A stretch of DNA of 64,000 nt from Rhypophila decipiens. Its lineage: Eukaryota > Ascomycota > Sordariomycetes > Sordariales > Naviculisporaceae. Position 1 is the first letter of the stretch, and every line of letters begins with the position of its first letter. A model generated the notes under the pieces. The model was given only the letters and a program-made list of their open reading frames with translations. It was not told the origin of the DNA and did no database searches. The DNA is taken from contig MU858071.1 of assembly GCA_033297075.1 (NCBI GenBank), forward strand, positions 62,001 to 126,000. The letters are read 5' to 3'. A program made the position numbers and the translations under genes. Shown here piece by piece: positions 22,190 through 32,442 of the stretch.

Positions 22190-24042
22190 TCTTTCGACTG
22201 CCAGAGTACACAAGCCATGTATATACAGTACCGAGGATCAGGATATAACAGTCAGCAACAGTACATTGGACGATCAATAGTTTGAATAGTTTTGAGCATA
22301 CAGTGGGCTCAGACATCCGCGTCGAGTACTTCTTGCTCTCCAAGATCACACTGTATATAAGCAGGAATACTGTATATTCGCCTGCTACCTACTCATTGCT
22401 GTGCTGGACTCATTTTCATGGCAAGAATCTTGCCGTGGGTAGGATGTTGGTGTATCTCAATACACAACTTGTTGGTGTCTATATTGAATTATTACAGGGT
22501 CGGCGAATCTGGGTTGTCCGGCGTTGCCCAACGGGCTCTGTCTTTTCTCTTTTTCTACTCGCGAGAGTTGGGATGTTTTTGTTTATTTGTTTACTTATTG
22601 TTTATGGGACATACATAGAAAGGGGAAAAGAGCGAAAAGAACCCAGATTAAGTAAGGGGGAGCCATCACACCCGCATTATATATATACATCACATATGAG
22701 TACATCTCCGACACGTACATCAGACAGTAAGGGTCAGCGTGCATAATTGATATTTTTCTGTTACCTAGTATCCGTCTCCTCCTGTCTTCCTTGGCTTATC
22801 TGCCGGGTCTGGCGAAGTATATTAGTGCCTCGTTAGGTATGTACTTTGGGTCAGTTTTGTACTGTCCAGATAATACTGTAGGGGGACAATAATGGTTGGT
22901 GTGGGACTGGGCCGTGTCAGTTCATTATAATAGCCCTGTGGTTTCCAGTTCCAGATTGCAACCTACCCAGTACAGTACCCCGTACATACAAGCAAAATCT
23001 AGCCCCTTCAAGTTGCCTGGGCATTTAATGGCAGCCGGTGACAAACAAGAAAGACAGTCGGACAGACAAACCCAAAGTGGTTCGCAAAGTAGTTCGTTCC
23101 CCTTCCTAATTAACCTAATAAGAACCACTATATCTACATTTACTATCCAACTCGAACCTTCTTATCTCACCTCTCCGGGCACTTGTCTAAATATCTGTAT
23201 ATTAGCAAGAAGTCCGTCCTAGCTTTACACGTAGATTAATAGCCAACAGCCTAGGAAGGGCCGATGGTAAATAAACAAGCGATAAGAGAGAAAAGCACAT
23301 GGCCAATACAAGGATAAAGGAAACAAGAGTTTCCAGTGGAAGCGGGTGAATGGGATTGAGCAGTTTTGTGTATTCCAAGTTCCAAGTTCCTGCATTCTCG
23401 CTACTCCTTCCCCCTCGCCGCCTATCGTAATCATTCAAGACAAGTTAGACGAACAAAAAGTAAAAACAAAAAGGTGAATATATATAAAAGAACGGAGATC
23501 AGTATGTGTATACATATAAAGGTTCAAGCCCAAAGCCGGAAAAAAGCGAAAAAAAGCGAACTTGAGTTGTAGATGGCCTCCAAGTGAGCAGGTTTCCCCT
23601 TTTCACGATCTGCCAGATCTCTCCCAAAAGTCCACCTCTCTGTTGTTATTGTGATTATTATCAAACCAGTATCAACCATATTAGGTCCCCCCTCATTGTA
23701 CAGATGGTGCAAAGCTTGCTCTGGCTCGCTCCTGACTCGCTCAAATCAACTGGAAAAAAAAAGTGCGGTGAAACGTCATGAGATCTCTCCTTCTCCCTGC
23801 TCGCTGCCTTCCTATAAATCAAACGCCCCATGTGATGTGACTAGGCATGTACTGCCATAAGGATGATGTGGGGGTCGGACCAAACGCTCCGCCTGGGCAA
23901 AGGGTATCCTTATGCAAGAATATGACAAATGTACTAGAACCGTGACCGTGGACCGGACTGGGAATGCAAACCAAAACACAACCGCTTTTATGTTATGTCG
24001 TGACCGCTGATATTATTTGACATGCGGCATGCTTGGGGGAAA
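22190..24042. other. Intergenic between convergent genes
   Basis: 1.85 kb separates the stop codons of two membrane-protein genes. Open frames such as 22282-22746 have AT-rich, domain-free translations and are not convincing. The stretch holds scattered GTACAGTACCCCGTAC-like short palindromic sequence near 22975 and is otherwise plain. Confidence 0.5.
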
Positions 24043-25257
24043 TTAGAAATTTTGAGAGATGCCGACGTTCTGGGGATAGTGCGCCGGGTTCTCGATTCGA
24101 GTGTTCCGTCTCGCCGTAACATCCCGAATGACCGGCTGGCTACCAGCTCCAGCGGCTTCCGGTGAGGTCCCTGGTTGAGGGTATCCGCCATCTGCATAAG
24201 GATTGCCATTGCCATACTGGTCGTAATACTGAGCGGTTCCAGCCCCATATGCTGCGCCGATCGCACCTTCGCCTGAGCCGTCGGATCGAGCATTGCTGTA
24301 GGATGATGAGGCGTTAGAAAGACCACGGTGCACATCCGACCCACGATTGTTGCTAGCAGAAGGCCCCATGGCGCCGAGAATTTCGCCCTCGGGGGACGGG
24401 GGGGAACCATCATGCACCAGAGGCTCCCCGGATCGCGTATCAGGACCGCCTCGTGTTGGCGATGTGGCAGTTGCATCAGAATATGCCGCACCGGCAGCAC
24501 CACCCGACATGGTTGTCGAGGCTTTGCGGCCAGTGGAGCTGGCCAGAGTTGTTGACCCCCAGCCCCGATAGCCAGAAGAACCATCGTCCTTCATTTGGTA
24601 ACCTGCGCCCGCTACCGCTGGTATCGCAGGATCGGCATTAGGGTTGTAAGTGTAGTCCTCGACCTCCTTGCGCCTCTCCTCTTCGGCCTCCTTGCGCTGT
24701 TTCCTCTTGCGCCATAGATAGATGCCAGCAAGGACCAAAAGAGCGACGGCTGCGATCGGAACTACTACTGCAATGGCAATTTTCCCACTGCTGCTCAAGC
24801 CACTTGCGCTATCCCCAGGATTGATGGCCGCACCTCCAGTGGTCGATGAGGACGGCACTGGGGTAGCTGCAGACCCAGGCGGAGACGGAGACGCCGTGAC
24901 CGTCGTGATCACATTAATGGTAGTGGGACCATTTCCTACATCCGTTGTGATGACCGTCGATCTTATCGTCGTGCTCGGGGTCGTAACTGTAGTCGAAGAT
25001 GTAGTCGGGGTCGTAGTCGGTGTTGTCGTCGGTGTGGAAGTGGCGAGTGATGTTGTGCTTGTCGTGGTCGGCTCCGTTGTCGAAGGAGGATCTGGAGTCG
25101 AACTTGGTAAAGTGACACTTGGGATGGGAGGCTCTGAAGTGACGGAGGGGACTGGAGCTGGTGTGTTAGTGGGAGGTGTAGTACGCGAAGTAGTTCCAGG
25201 CGCTGGTGGAGGGTCCTGCGTTGGCGGACTGCCCGTACCCGTGGAGTTGGTAGCCAT
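24043..25257 (-). CDS. Ser/Thr-rich single-span cell-surface protein
   Basis: Single-exon gene for 404 residues. The N-terminal 190 residues consist almost entirely of Pro, Thr and Ser with repeated TTTPTTTPTT-like units. This is the kind of O-mannosylated stalk seen in Mid2/Wsc-type wall sensors. One membrane helix follows (IAIAVVVPIAAVALLVLAGI), with a basic flank WRKRKQRKEAEEERRKE. The cytoplasmic tail is rich in Gly, Ala, Ser and Tyr (GGAAGAAYSDA, YYDQYGNGNPYADGGY). No cleavable signal peptide is visible after MATNSTG, so the protein would insert as a type III membrane protein, or else a first exon is missing from this model. The frame remains open upstream to about 25446 but without a convincing signal sequence. 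The role is inferred from architecture, and no catalytic domain is present. Confidence 0.75.
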   Translation of the reverse strand: MATNSTGTGSPPTQDPPPAPGTTSRTTPPTNTPAPVPSVTSEPPIPSVTLPSSTPDPPSTTEPTTTSTTSLATSTPTTTPTTTPTTSSTTVTTPSTTIRSTVITTDVGNGPTTINVITTVTASPSPPGSAATPVPSSSTTGGAAINPGDSASGLSSSGKIAIAVVVPIAAVALLVLAGIYLWRKRKQRKEAEEERRKEVEDYTYNPNADPAIPAVAGAGYQMKDDGSSGYRGWGSTTLASSTGRKASTTMSGGAAGAAYSDATATSPTRGGPDTRSGEPLVHDGSPPSPEGEILGAMGPSASNNRGSDVHRGLSNASSSYSNARSDGSGEGAIGAAYGAGTAQYYDQYGNGNPYADGGYPQPGTSPEAAGAGSQPVIRDVTARRNTRIENPAHYPQNVGISQNF

Positions 25258-28200
25258 GGTGAAGACTTGACGCTTCCAACCTGGCGAACCCCTTGCCCTG
25301 ACCACACGGAACATGTTAGCAACAAAAGTGAGAAAGATGCATTGCCGAGGGTTGCAACGCATTGAAAATAGAATACACGACGTGATTGAGGATAAAAAGC
25401 AACCAAACGGCCGGGAAAGAAATCCATTTTCATCGACGTTGGCCAAGCGGTTGCGCTTGTGGGAGACGACACGGGGAGCGGATGCGGTCGCAAAAATGAT
25501 CCAGATAGAAACACGGGTTGATCAGGCTACATACCTTTTTCCTCTGCGTGAATCCCAATCGATGTGCACGAGAGAGAGGGTGACGAGGTGCCGTGTGGTT
25601 GAGCAACTAAGAGCTGCTCCAGCAGTGCAGAGCGGAGGTGTTTGAAGAGCGCGACCGTGAGACCAAATGAGTGGCTCAGCAAAGAACACGCTCGTTTGGA
25701 CCTGTCACTCGGCGGCTGTGCAGCGCAGGTCGGCAACTCGGGAGGGCGCAACTTGTGGCCCGGGATGGCGTCAATCGTCAATCGGCTCCCCCAGAAAACG
25801 ATCGGCTCGAGGACGACAAAAACGAGTTGAAGCAATCGACAGCCGAGGGAATGAGTTGGAAAGTCGAGGGAAATCGAGCAACGCGATCCTCGGGGGAGGG
25901 AAGTGCAACGCCGCAATTACCTGTGGCAGGGGTGGCCTTTTTCGCGAGAGAAATTGAGCCGTTCAGGTTGTGTTTTCCCTACGGATTACGGCTCGAAAAG
26001 GCAGGTTGGGCGGGCTCAGGCGGGCAGTGACAGTCTGACGGCCTCGAAGTGAATAAGATGCTTCGTATAGCGCTAGGCAGGGCAAGGACGAGGTATCGCA
26101 GCGGCAAAATTGTGTGAGATGGTACCGCAGGATTCGCGGTGTTGCATTTATTCCGCAGTTTTAGGCCCTGATCTGATGGGCGGGCGGACGAAAAGTTCAG
26201 TCAAAGTGGTGTGCGTGGGCCCCTGTGTCTGTGTGCCTGCTTGTGTCCAGGTGCTTGTAGCCGTCCCTTTGGATTTCGGTAGGACTTGATCCGTTGTTAG
26301 CTCGTGCTGGTCTGACGATAACCCGCTGGATTCTCGTTGAGCCTTTTGATGAAATATCATGAATTATGTCGCGCTATCCGTATCATGTGGTGATAAGGTT
26401 GGCCCTACTCGTCGCAACAGTTTCGTCGGTGGCCCTTCTCCTCCCAAGTTGCCGTAATCCGTTCTTCCCGTTCGTTCCTCGGAAGACAACCTGGAATGTT
26501 GGGGTCGTGCGTTCGGTGGGGCTGCTGACGAAGGGGCGAACTGGTTCAACTTGATGGGGTTTGCTTCGGTCGCTGGGTCGCTTCGTTGTCGTCGGCAGGA
26601 AGAGCTGGAGAATATGAACAATTCCAATGAAGCCAGATGGAGCGTCGAAGGCCTGTGATTGCGATGAGACGGTTTGGCTTTCTATTGATGGTATGGCTTT
26701 GTCGTCTGGGAGTAGTTGGCAGGATGTCGTCCCAAGGCGGCCGGCCTGGTTTCACGAACAGATCCGGTGTTGACGTAGGTTTAATCGGGATTATTCCCGA
26801 TGTTTCGCTTTGTTGCCTCGACAAGAGACGGCACAGGTGATCGTAGTGTGTCCTGTCTCGTCGATGTTGTTGTTTTTTCGTTGCTGAAAGATTTTCTTCG
26901 CAAAAAGAAATATTCCAGTTCAAGAGCCAAGTAACAAAACCCGATGAGACCACGCCACCTGTCTCGAGGAATGTAGGAAGCAGGAGGGAGGGGCAGAGCA
27001 AGATGATGATTCAGCAATGTGTATGGGATAAGTAGGGACAAGGTCTGTCTCATTCCAGTGTCTCCTTTTACAGCTTGACAGCAAAAACAACAACACGAGC
27101 CATTGAAATTGCCAAGATCTTCCAGGGCATTCAGGGAACTGGAGATGGGCCGATGAGGACACAGGGCAGCAGCGGGGATCATAATGTAGCGATCACCATG
27201 CAAGTTCCTCCAGGCCTTTGTTGTCTTCCCAAGCCCGGAAACAAGGTTTCTGCCACCCTTCAGCGCTGCCTGGGTTACGGCCCGGCTGCCGATAAAGATC
27301 ATATCTTACCTCAACGGCAATCCGAGTTTGGCTAACAAGAAGCCAATTCGCCTTCTCCCGTCTCCGAAAAGCTGCCCAAGCTTACTCCTGCTGCGTACAA
27401 TCTACGGGTAAATTACACGGTGAGTGAAAAAGAGATTTGGACAACAATTGCACCCGCCGTCTCCCTCGAGTCGCTCCAAACCGCCTCCCTGGATTTCCAA
27501 CCCAGTTTGCTAGCCGGTATGGCGTTTATCATCCCGTCCAACGATGGTTGTGAAATGGGAGGAAATCAAGGCCGACATGGCTATAAGAGAGCATTGTTAT
27601 AATGTGCTGGAGTAACCTATCCGTATAACAACGTCATTCTTGTCAAAGGATGGTGTGCCGTTGCTGGGGGCTTTTAACTCCCCTCTCACCACAAGGCACA
27701 AGGATCTCTGTTGCACTTTGGGGTTCTATGGCGGGCGGGGTTGGTGGAGACGGGACCTGAAGAAGCCTACCGGTACGGGGCGTACACTAAGAGGAGAAAT
27801 GATAAGCCTGTGAATAACCGTAGGTATCGTACCTATGTTCATGTAGCTCATACGAGTCTCATTACCATTGGCGGTGGTGTGTTGTTCGTGAGTCTGATAA
27901 AGCAGCCATAATTCATCAGGCCCGTCCGGAGATGCTGACATTGGCTTCGTATTCAGCTTCAGAAGAATCCTGCCAAGCCATTGGTTTTCAGCAGCATTTG
28001 GTGGAGAGATCATCCCAGTCAGCACACGACACGGGCGGAGCTCAGCCTCGTAATCACTCCAGGTGGAGCTAACTCGAAGTTGCTTCATACCTACTCCACT
28101 GCTAATTTTACCTCTGGGAACCGTGCTGTGCTGCCGGGACGGGAAGCGCACGGCACCGGTCCACAAGACGGTGTTGACCCGGGAGAGCCCGGGGCAGGTT

Positions 28201-29514
28201 GAACGGACGGATGGGACCCACTCCGGTGTGCTTCCGGGAACATTCTTAATTCCCCCCGGCACCATCCCCTTTCCATGCTAGGGGGCCGGTGTGGCTTTTC
28301 GGTTCCTCTTCGGCGTCGTACACGGCCGAGCTGCCGATAGCTGCTCGCTTGGCAATTCAAGCTGGGTCACTTCCTGCGAAGTGTTCCAGTTTGAGAGATG
28401 GCCCTTGGAATCCTGCCTTGGATTAATTGGAACCATCCCAGCTCTGCTTCCACAGTACTCGGGTATGTGATAAGTACCTACCAGTAGTATTCAGGCATCC
28501 CAACCTGTTGATCTGTTCTCTCTCAGGCCTCACCAGAGACATATCAGTCTAGTCGTCGTTGGCCAATTGAAGACGAAGCGAAAGTAAGTGCAAGCCCGAA
28601 GTCTGAAGGATTGAGAAAGAACAGCTCCACGGCGAAATACCACCTTGCATCAGGGTATCACAAAGGATTATATGTCTATATTATCCTCCCCTTTCGTCTA
28701 AAGTACCAAGCCGAACCAGGCAGAGACGATATCAAGGGCAATATGCAAGTCCATATGCTCGTGCACGAGGTCGTACAAAACAAAACAGGAACAGGAAAAT
28801 GCGGGCTGTCATGCTCTTCTTCCTCGCGGGAGTGGCCGCCTTGGACACATACTGCACCATGTGGCGTGTGGCATGTCTCAGTGTGTGGTGTTGGGCTATT
28901 ATCGCCATGTGGTTGTGACAGCCGTGGTGTTGCTCAGAGTTTGCTACGTAGTACTCACGTAACCTTGTAGAAAAACAGACCAAAGGATTGGAAATATCAC
29001 AGGTCTTTACCCAAAAGAAGGCGTAACACTCGAGCGGTAATAGTAAAGGAAATGTTCTGTGCCGCTGGATAGGTAACCTCAAGATCGGACAAGACACAGC
29101 CCCCGACGAGTCCAACGGCTTTCGACTGCCAGCTCTGAGCCGTCCATAGGCAATAAGAACAGATGTGTAATGGGGAAATGGCGCGAGTTCTATGGGCTTT
29201 TGCCTTTCCTATTTCCCTCAGGCTCGGACTTGAACTCGAACGGTCGGGGTTGATGACAGCGGCACGGGACGAGATGATCAGGGGTACGGGTAAGGCCAAG
29301 GTAATTTAAAGCTTTTCCAACGTAAGATTCTCCGTCCCCTGCTTACCTCTAGCAAAGCCCCAGAAAAACAACAATAATATAGAGCTATCTATTTTCACAA
29401 AACTCCGCTCGTGCAGAAAACATGGCATTCGAGTGCTATTTTCTTGGTTTGGCTCAATGTCTGTTTCGCAGTTGTGATTATCATCCCCTTGGCAGGAGTC
29501 TCGATATCGCTAGT
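25258..29514. other. Gene-poor stretch, first part
   Basis: 4.3 kb in which I see no gene. The longest frames (for example 26546-27001, 26781-27302 and 27726-28265, all minus) overlap one another and the opposite strand and lack domains. The part next to 25257 must include the promoter of the Ser/Thr-rich gene. Base composition is mixed, without an obvious coding third-position bias. Confidence 0.5.
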
Positions 29515-29729
29515 GTACAGCACTCCACGGTAAATAGTCAGATTAGTATACCTGGTTGACAAGGTTACTAGGCCTACCAGTGCCTTTGATAATGCGTTTT
29601 TGTTGTAGAAATGATGCATTTTCTCAGCTTGTAAAGTGCCTATTTCACAATATAATAAGGCGTTTCAACTCACGAGCAAGGGCCCTGGTCGGGTAGTGCA
29701 GGTTGACTATTTACCGTGGAATACTGTAC
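29515..29729. mobile_element. MITE-like element with 26-bp terminal inverted repeats
   Basis: A 26-bp sequence at 29515-29540 (beginning GTACAGCACTCCACGG and ending AAATAGTCA) recurs inverted at 29704-29729. Twenty-four of the 26 positions match, and both mismatches are C/T transitions. The 215-bp interval is non-coding. No clear target-site duplication flanks it. The size and inverted ends fit a miniature inverted-repeat element, perhaps an old one. The alternative is a long-range stem formed by chance or by a partial local inverted duplication. Confidence 0.55.
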
Positions 29730-31239
29730 CCCGTACTTCTCCTCGGCCGGGGAAGTTGGCCCGCGAGATGTTGTAATGTCGTGGGGTGATGCTTTGCCTC
29801 TTCTTTAAATTACGTGGTTACCTGGTATTGGGAATGACGGTTACAATCGGGGTGGACTCATACTACTAAGGCTGGCTTCGTCTCATCTACGGATGCTACG
29901 GGTGGACTTACAACCTAGGACGTTCATCTCGGATTCCAAAGACCTGGGATTTAGTCCGATATCTCGACTCTAGACGATGCGGGAGGATTTACTGCTGGCA
30001 AATAACGCACGTGTAGGATGCTAACCAAGCAGTTATGACTTGCTCTGTACAGAGTACGGATATAGCTGCTTCCTAGATTCTGTTCTACCTAGGATCTATT
30101 TACCTGAATGGAACTTGAAGGTCCAGAATGTTACTCTGATGTCACCAGGAGCCTACTATTCACTGACATCTTGCAACCAGCATTTGATATTATCATCCCT
30201 TTCGGTCTCTCTGTTATCTTCCCTTGTTGATGATCTCGCTTCCGACGTGGAGGATAGGATCCCGGTGCTCCTCCTTACGAGATCGGACTGATCATCACTC
30301 CACGTCCTCCATCACACACACTCTACTATGGAAGGGATGGATCCGAGCCCTTGTCACCATATCAACCTAAATGGGCATCAAGCTGAGTATGAGGCAGCAG
30401 ACGGCGATAGTAAACTACCTGTAAGGGCCTTCGGGCGGTCGAGATACGTTACTTTGTATTCCTCTTGCTCCTTTGCTGTTCGCTCACCTCACCGGTTTGG
30501 ACTCTGAAGACCGTGATCATTGGCTGATATCGGCTTTCTCTCTATGAATCTACCGTGTTTCCGCTAGGTATACCGTAGAGCTAGTTTCTAAGCATGAAAT
30601 CTTACACCTTGACTTGCACGGCTAGCTTCTCAGTTCCGAGGAGCGTGAGGCGCATGCGAGACATTCGAGGTTAGTCTTATCCCAACGGACGAGGAGCGGC
30701 TAGGGGAACTAACATCATCCCCGTTCATATCATCAAACATCAACGCTGTCCTGTCCCATACCAGGTAAGGACGGTCTTGGAAGCAGTATTGATAGACATG
30801 ATCTAACTCTACCAAGCCAGAGTCTTTCGTTAGTCCATATGGCTATGCTTCAGGACTACAAGACCCTGGTCCCCGGGGACTATCACCCCTACGGGAGGGA
30901 GGCCGGGATCAGGAGGCTCATGGTCAGCACCGAGCAAGCATCGATCTCAGCTCTCGGACTTGACCCTTCCCAAACCACCAACAACGCCTTGTGGTATCCA
31001 TCCCACAACCAAGCAATGGGATCAAACCACCCCGCGAAATGAGCTTAGAAGCAGAAGCCTAGCAGGATATGTGATCCTTGGACGATGGCAAGGCTCAGGT
31101 CTCTTCATCGGGACACTCGCACGGCCATGCTACCCCGGCGCCCCCCTCCCTTCCTGGATATGGCCGGTCTGAGCAGTCTTCCAGACGCTGAAAACGGTTC
31201 TACGCCTCCAATCAAGCCGGGATGGGCCTCGTGGCCGTG
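29730..31239. other. Gene-poor stretch, second part
   Basis: 1.5 kb with no supportable gene up to the promoter of the small secreted protein. Short frames (for example 30040-30291) have no domain. The stretch near 29860-30700 has many CTAG, GGATCC and TACGG-type words and may be decayed sequence, but I cannot name a family. Confidence 0.45.
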
Positions 31240-31247
31240 TATAAGTA
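31240..31247 (+). promoter_or_regulatory. TATA box of the small secreted protein gene
   Basis: TATAAGTA lies about 300 bases before the start codon at 31544. It is followed by a CT-rich stretch (TCACTCACTCAACTC) and then a CA- and AA-rich leader ending in AATCTCAAAATG. This is the layout of strongly expressed filamentous-fungal genes. An ATG at 31257 sits probably upstream of the transcription start. Its 96-codon frame ends at 31547, overlapping the main start codon. Confidence 0.5.
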
Positions 31248-31543
31248 GTCTTTGACATGTCCTCCTCGACCATCATACTCGACTCATCACTCATCCATTC
31301 ACTCACTCAACTCGAGCATCAAGAGCTTCCTCCTCTCTGTCACTCCCCAAAAGAACATCTACGACACAACACAAGTACCACCGGCAAGAACTTCCTCGTT
31401 ACACCACCAATTCACATCAAGACCTCTCAGCCCTACCACTTACACACCAAACCACCACCCAAGCAAAGCATCCATCTCGCCATTGAACCAAACAATTTCC
31501 CCTCCAAAGAAAAGAAACAAAACCAAAACAAGAAAATCTCAAA

Positions 31544-31987
31544 ATGATGCTCCCAACCAAGACAAGCCTCCTCGCGTCATTCGCCCTCCTCGGAGCAACC
31601 CAAGCCCACTACATGGACATAATCGGCGACTGGCGCTGGAGAATGGGCCTCTACCAGCTGCAATACTCGTCCTCCCTCGAGGCGAACGCGCGCAAGACGG
31701 TAGTCGACTCCAACGGGCAAATGATCCACCAGCTCAACCCGGGATCCTACGGCCAGGTCCTCGCCCCGGGCGGCACCTCCGACAACGACTTTTGGCGCGT
31801 CCTGGTCGGCGGCTGGCTCTGCGAGTTGCCCAATGCCCCCGGTATGAACGGCGTTTGTGCCGAGGCCTCCAAGGGCTGGTATTACGGCGGCCAGACGGGA
31901 CATGCCGAGCTCATGAGGTCCACCCAGCTCAAGACCATTGGGTGTGCTCAGTACAAGGGCATTTGGGCTTGTGATTTGGGGTATTAG
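31544..31987 (+). CDS. Small secreted CAP-like protein
   Basis: 147 residues in one exon. A cleavable signal peptide is clear: MMLPTKTSLLASFALLGATQA with an Ala-X-Ala-like end. The mature part is about 126 residues with four cysteines (WLCELP, GVCAEA, IGCAQ, WACDLG), enough for two disulfides. Its sequence plan runs SSSLEANARKTVVDSNG, MIHQLNPGSYGQVLAPG, GWYYGGQTGHAELM, IGCAQYKGIWACDLGY. The conserved His in the MIHQLN and TGHAEL blocks and the IGCA and CDL words recall the CAP (SCP/PR-1) fold in a reduced form. That is a judgement by eye and the family assignment is tentative. A leading in-frame double ATG starts the gene. The gene faces a 6-kb gene-poor region and is convergent with the polymerase gene. 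It is a candidate secreted effector or wall-associated protein; function is unknown. Confidence 0.8.
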   Translation: MMLPTKTSLLASFALLGATQAHYMDIIGDWRWRMGLYQLQYSSSLEANARKTVVDSNGQMIHQLNPGSYGQVLAPGGTSDNDFWRVLVGGWLCELPNAPGMNGVCAEASKGWYYGGQTGHAELMRSTQLKTIGCAQYKGIWACDLGY

Positions 31988-32442
31988 ATTTTACCTACCT
32001 TAGCTACCCCAATCTCTATCGAAGGATTGGACGGATGGCTGGGAATTCGAGTAAGGGGGGAGTGAGGGTAGAAGAGGTGTCTGTATAAACTGTTGGGCTA
32101 GCGAGATGTCCTTCATTTTCTTTTGTTTACTTTCATGTCCTGTTCAAGGTGTTGAAAAGGAGTTTCTTTTGTTTAGAAAGTGGAGAGCCATTTGGTGTGA
32201 AAAGGGGTTCGATGAGTTTGGTGACATTTGCTTCTCAGCATGGGATATTTTGTTGTACATACCTTGCCCTTTCTGCTTTTTCCTTCTTTGCTCTTTTTTT
32301 TTCTTTCTTTCTTGTCGTTGGGCTTTGACGATTGTACATGAGATCTTGATAGATGAAGTTTAGAAAATGTAGATAGAGGCTCCATCATCTTTGTTTCTAC
32401 TAGAAACAGTCTATATTCTGTACTCTATTTACAGGACCTTCT
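31988..32442. other. 3' region between convergent genes
   Basis: 455 bases separate the stop codons of the secreted-protein gene and the polymerase gene. The stretch is T-rich (long CTTT/TTCTTT runs near 32270-32320). Nothing coding is visible. Confidence 0.6.

Noticed and set aside
24950..25100. GTAGTCGG-like tandem repeat
   Set aside because: It is the coding sequence of the Thr/Pro stalk of the surface protein. The repeats reflect the amino acid repeats, not a separate element.
31252..31974. 240-codon + strand frame overlapping the secreted-protein gene
   Set aside because: It is in another frame, starts at TTG, and its second half is a shifted reading of the real gene, Arg/Pro-rich without domains.
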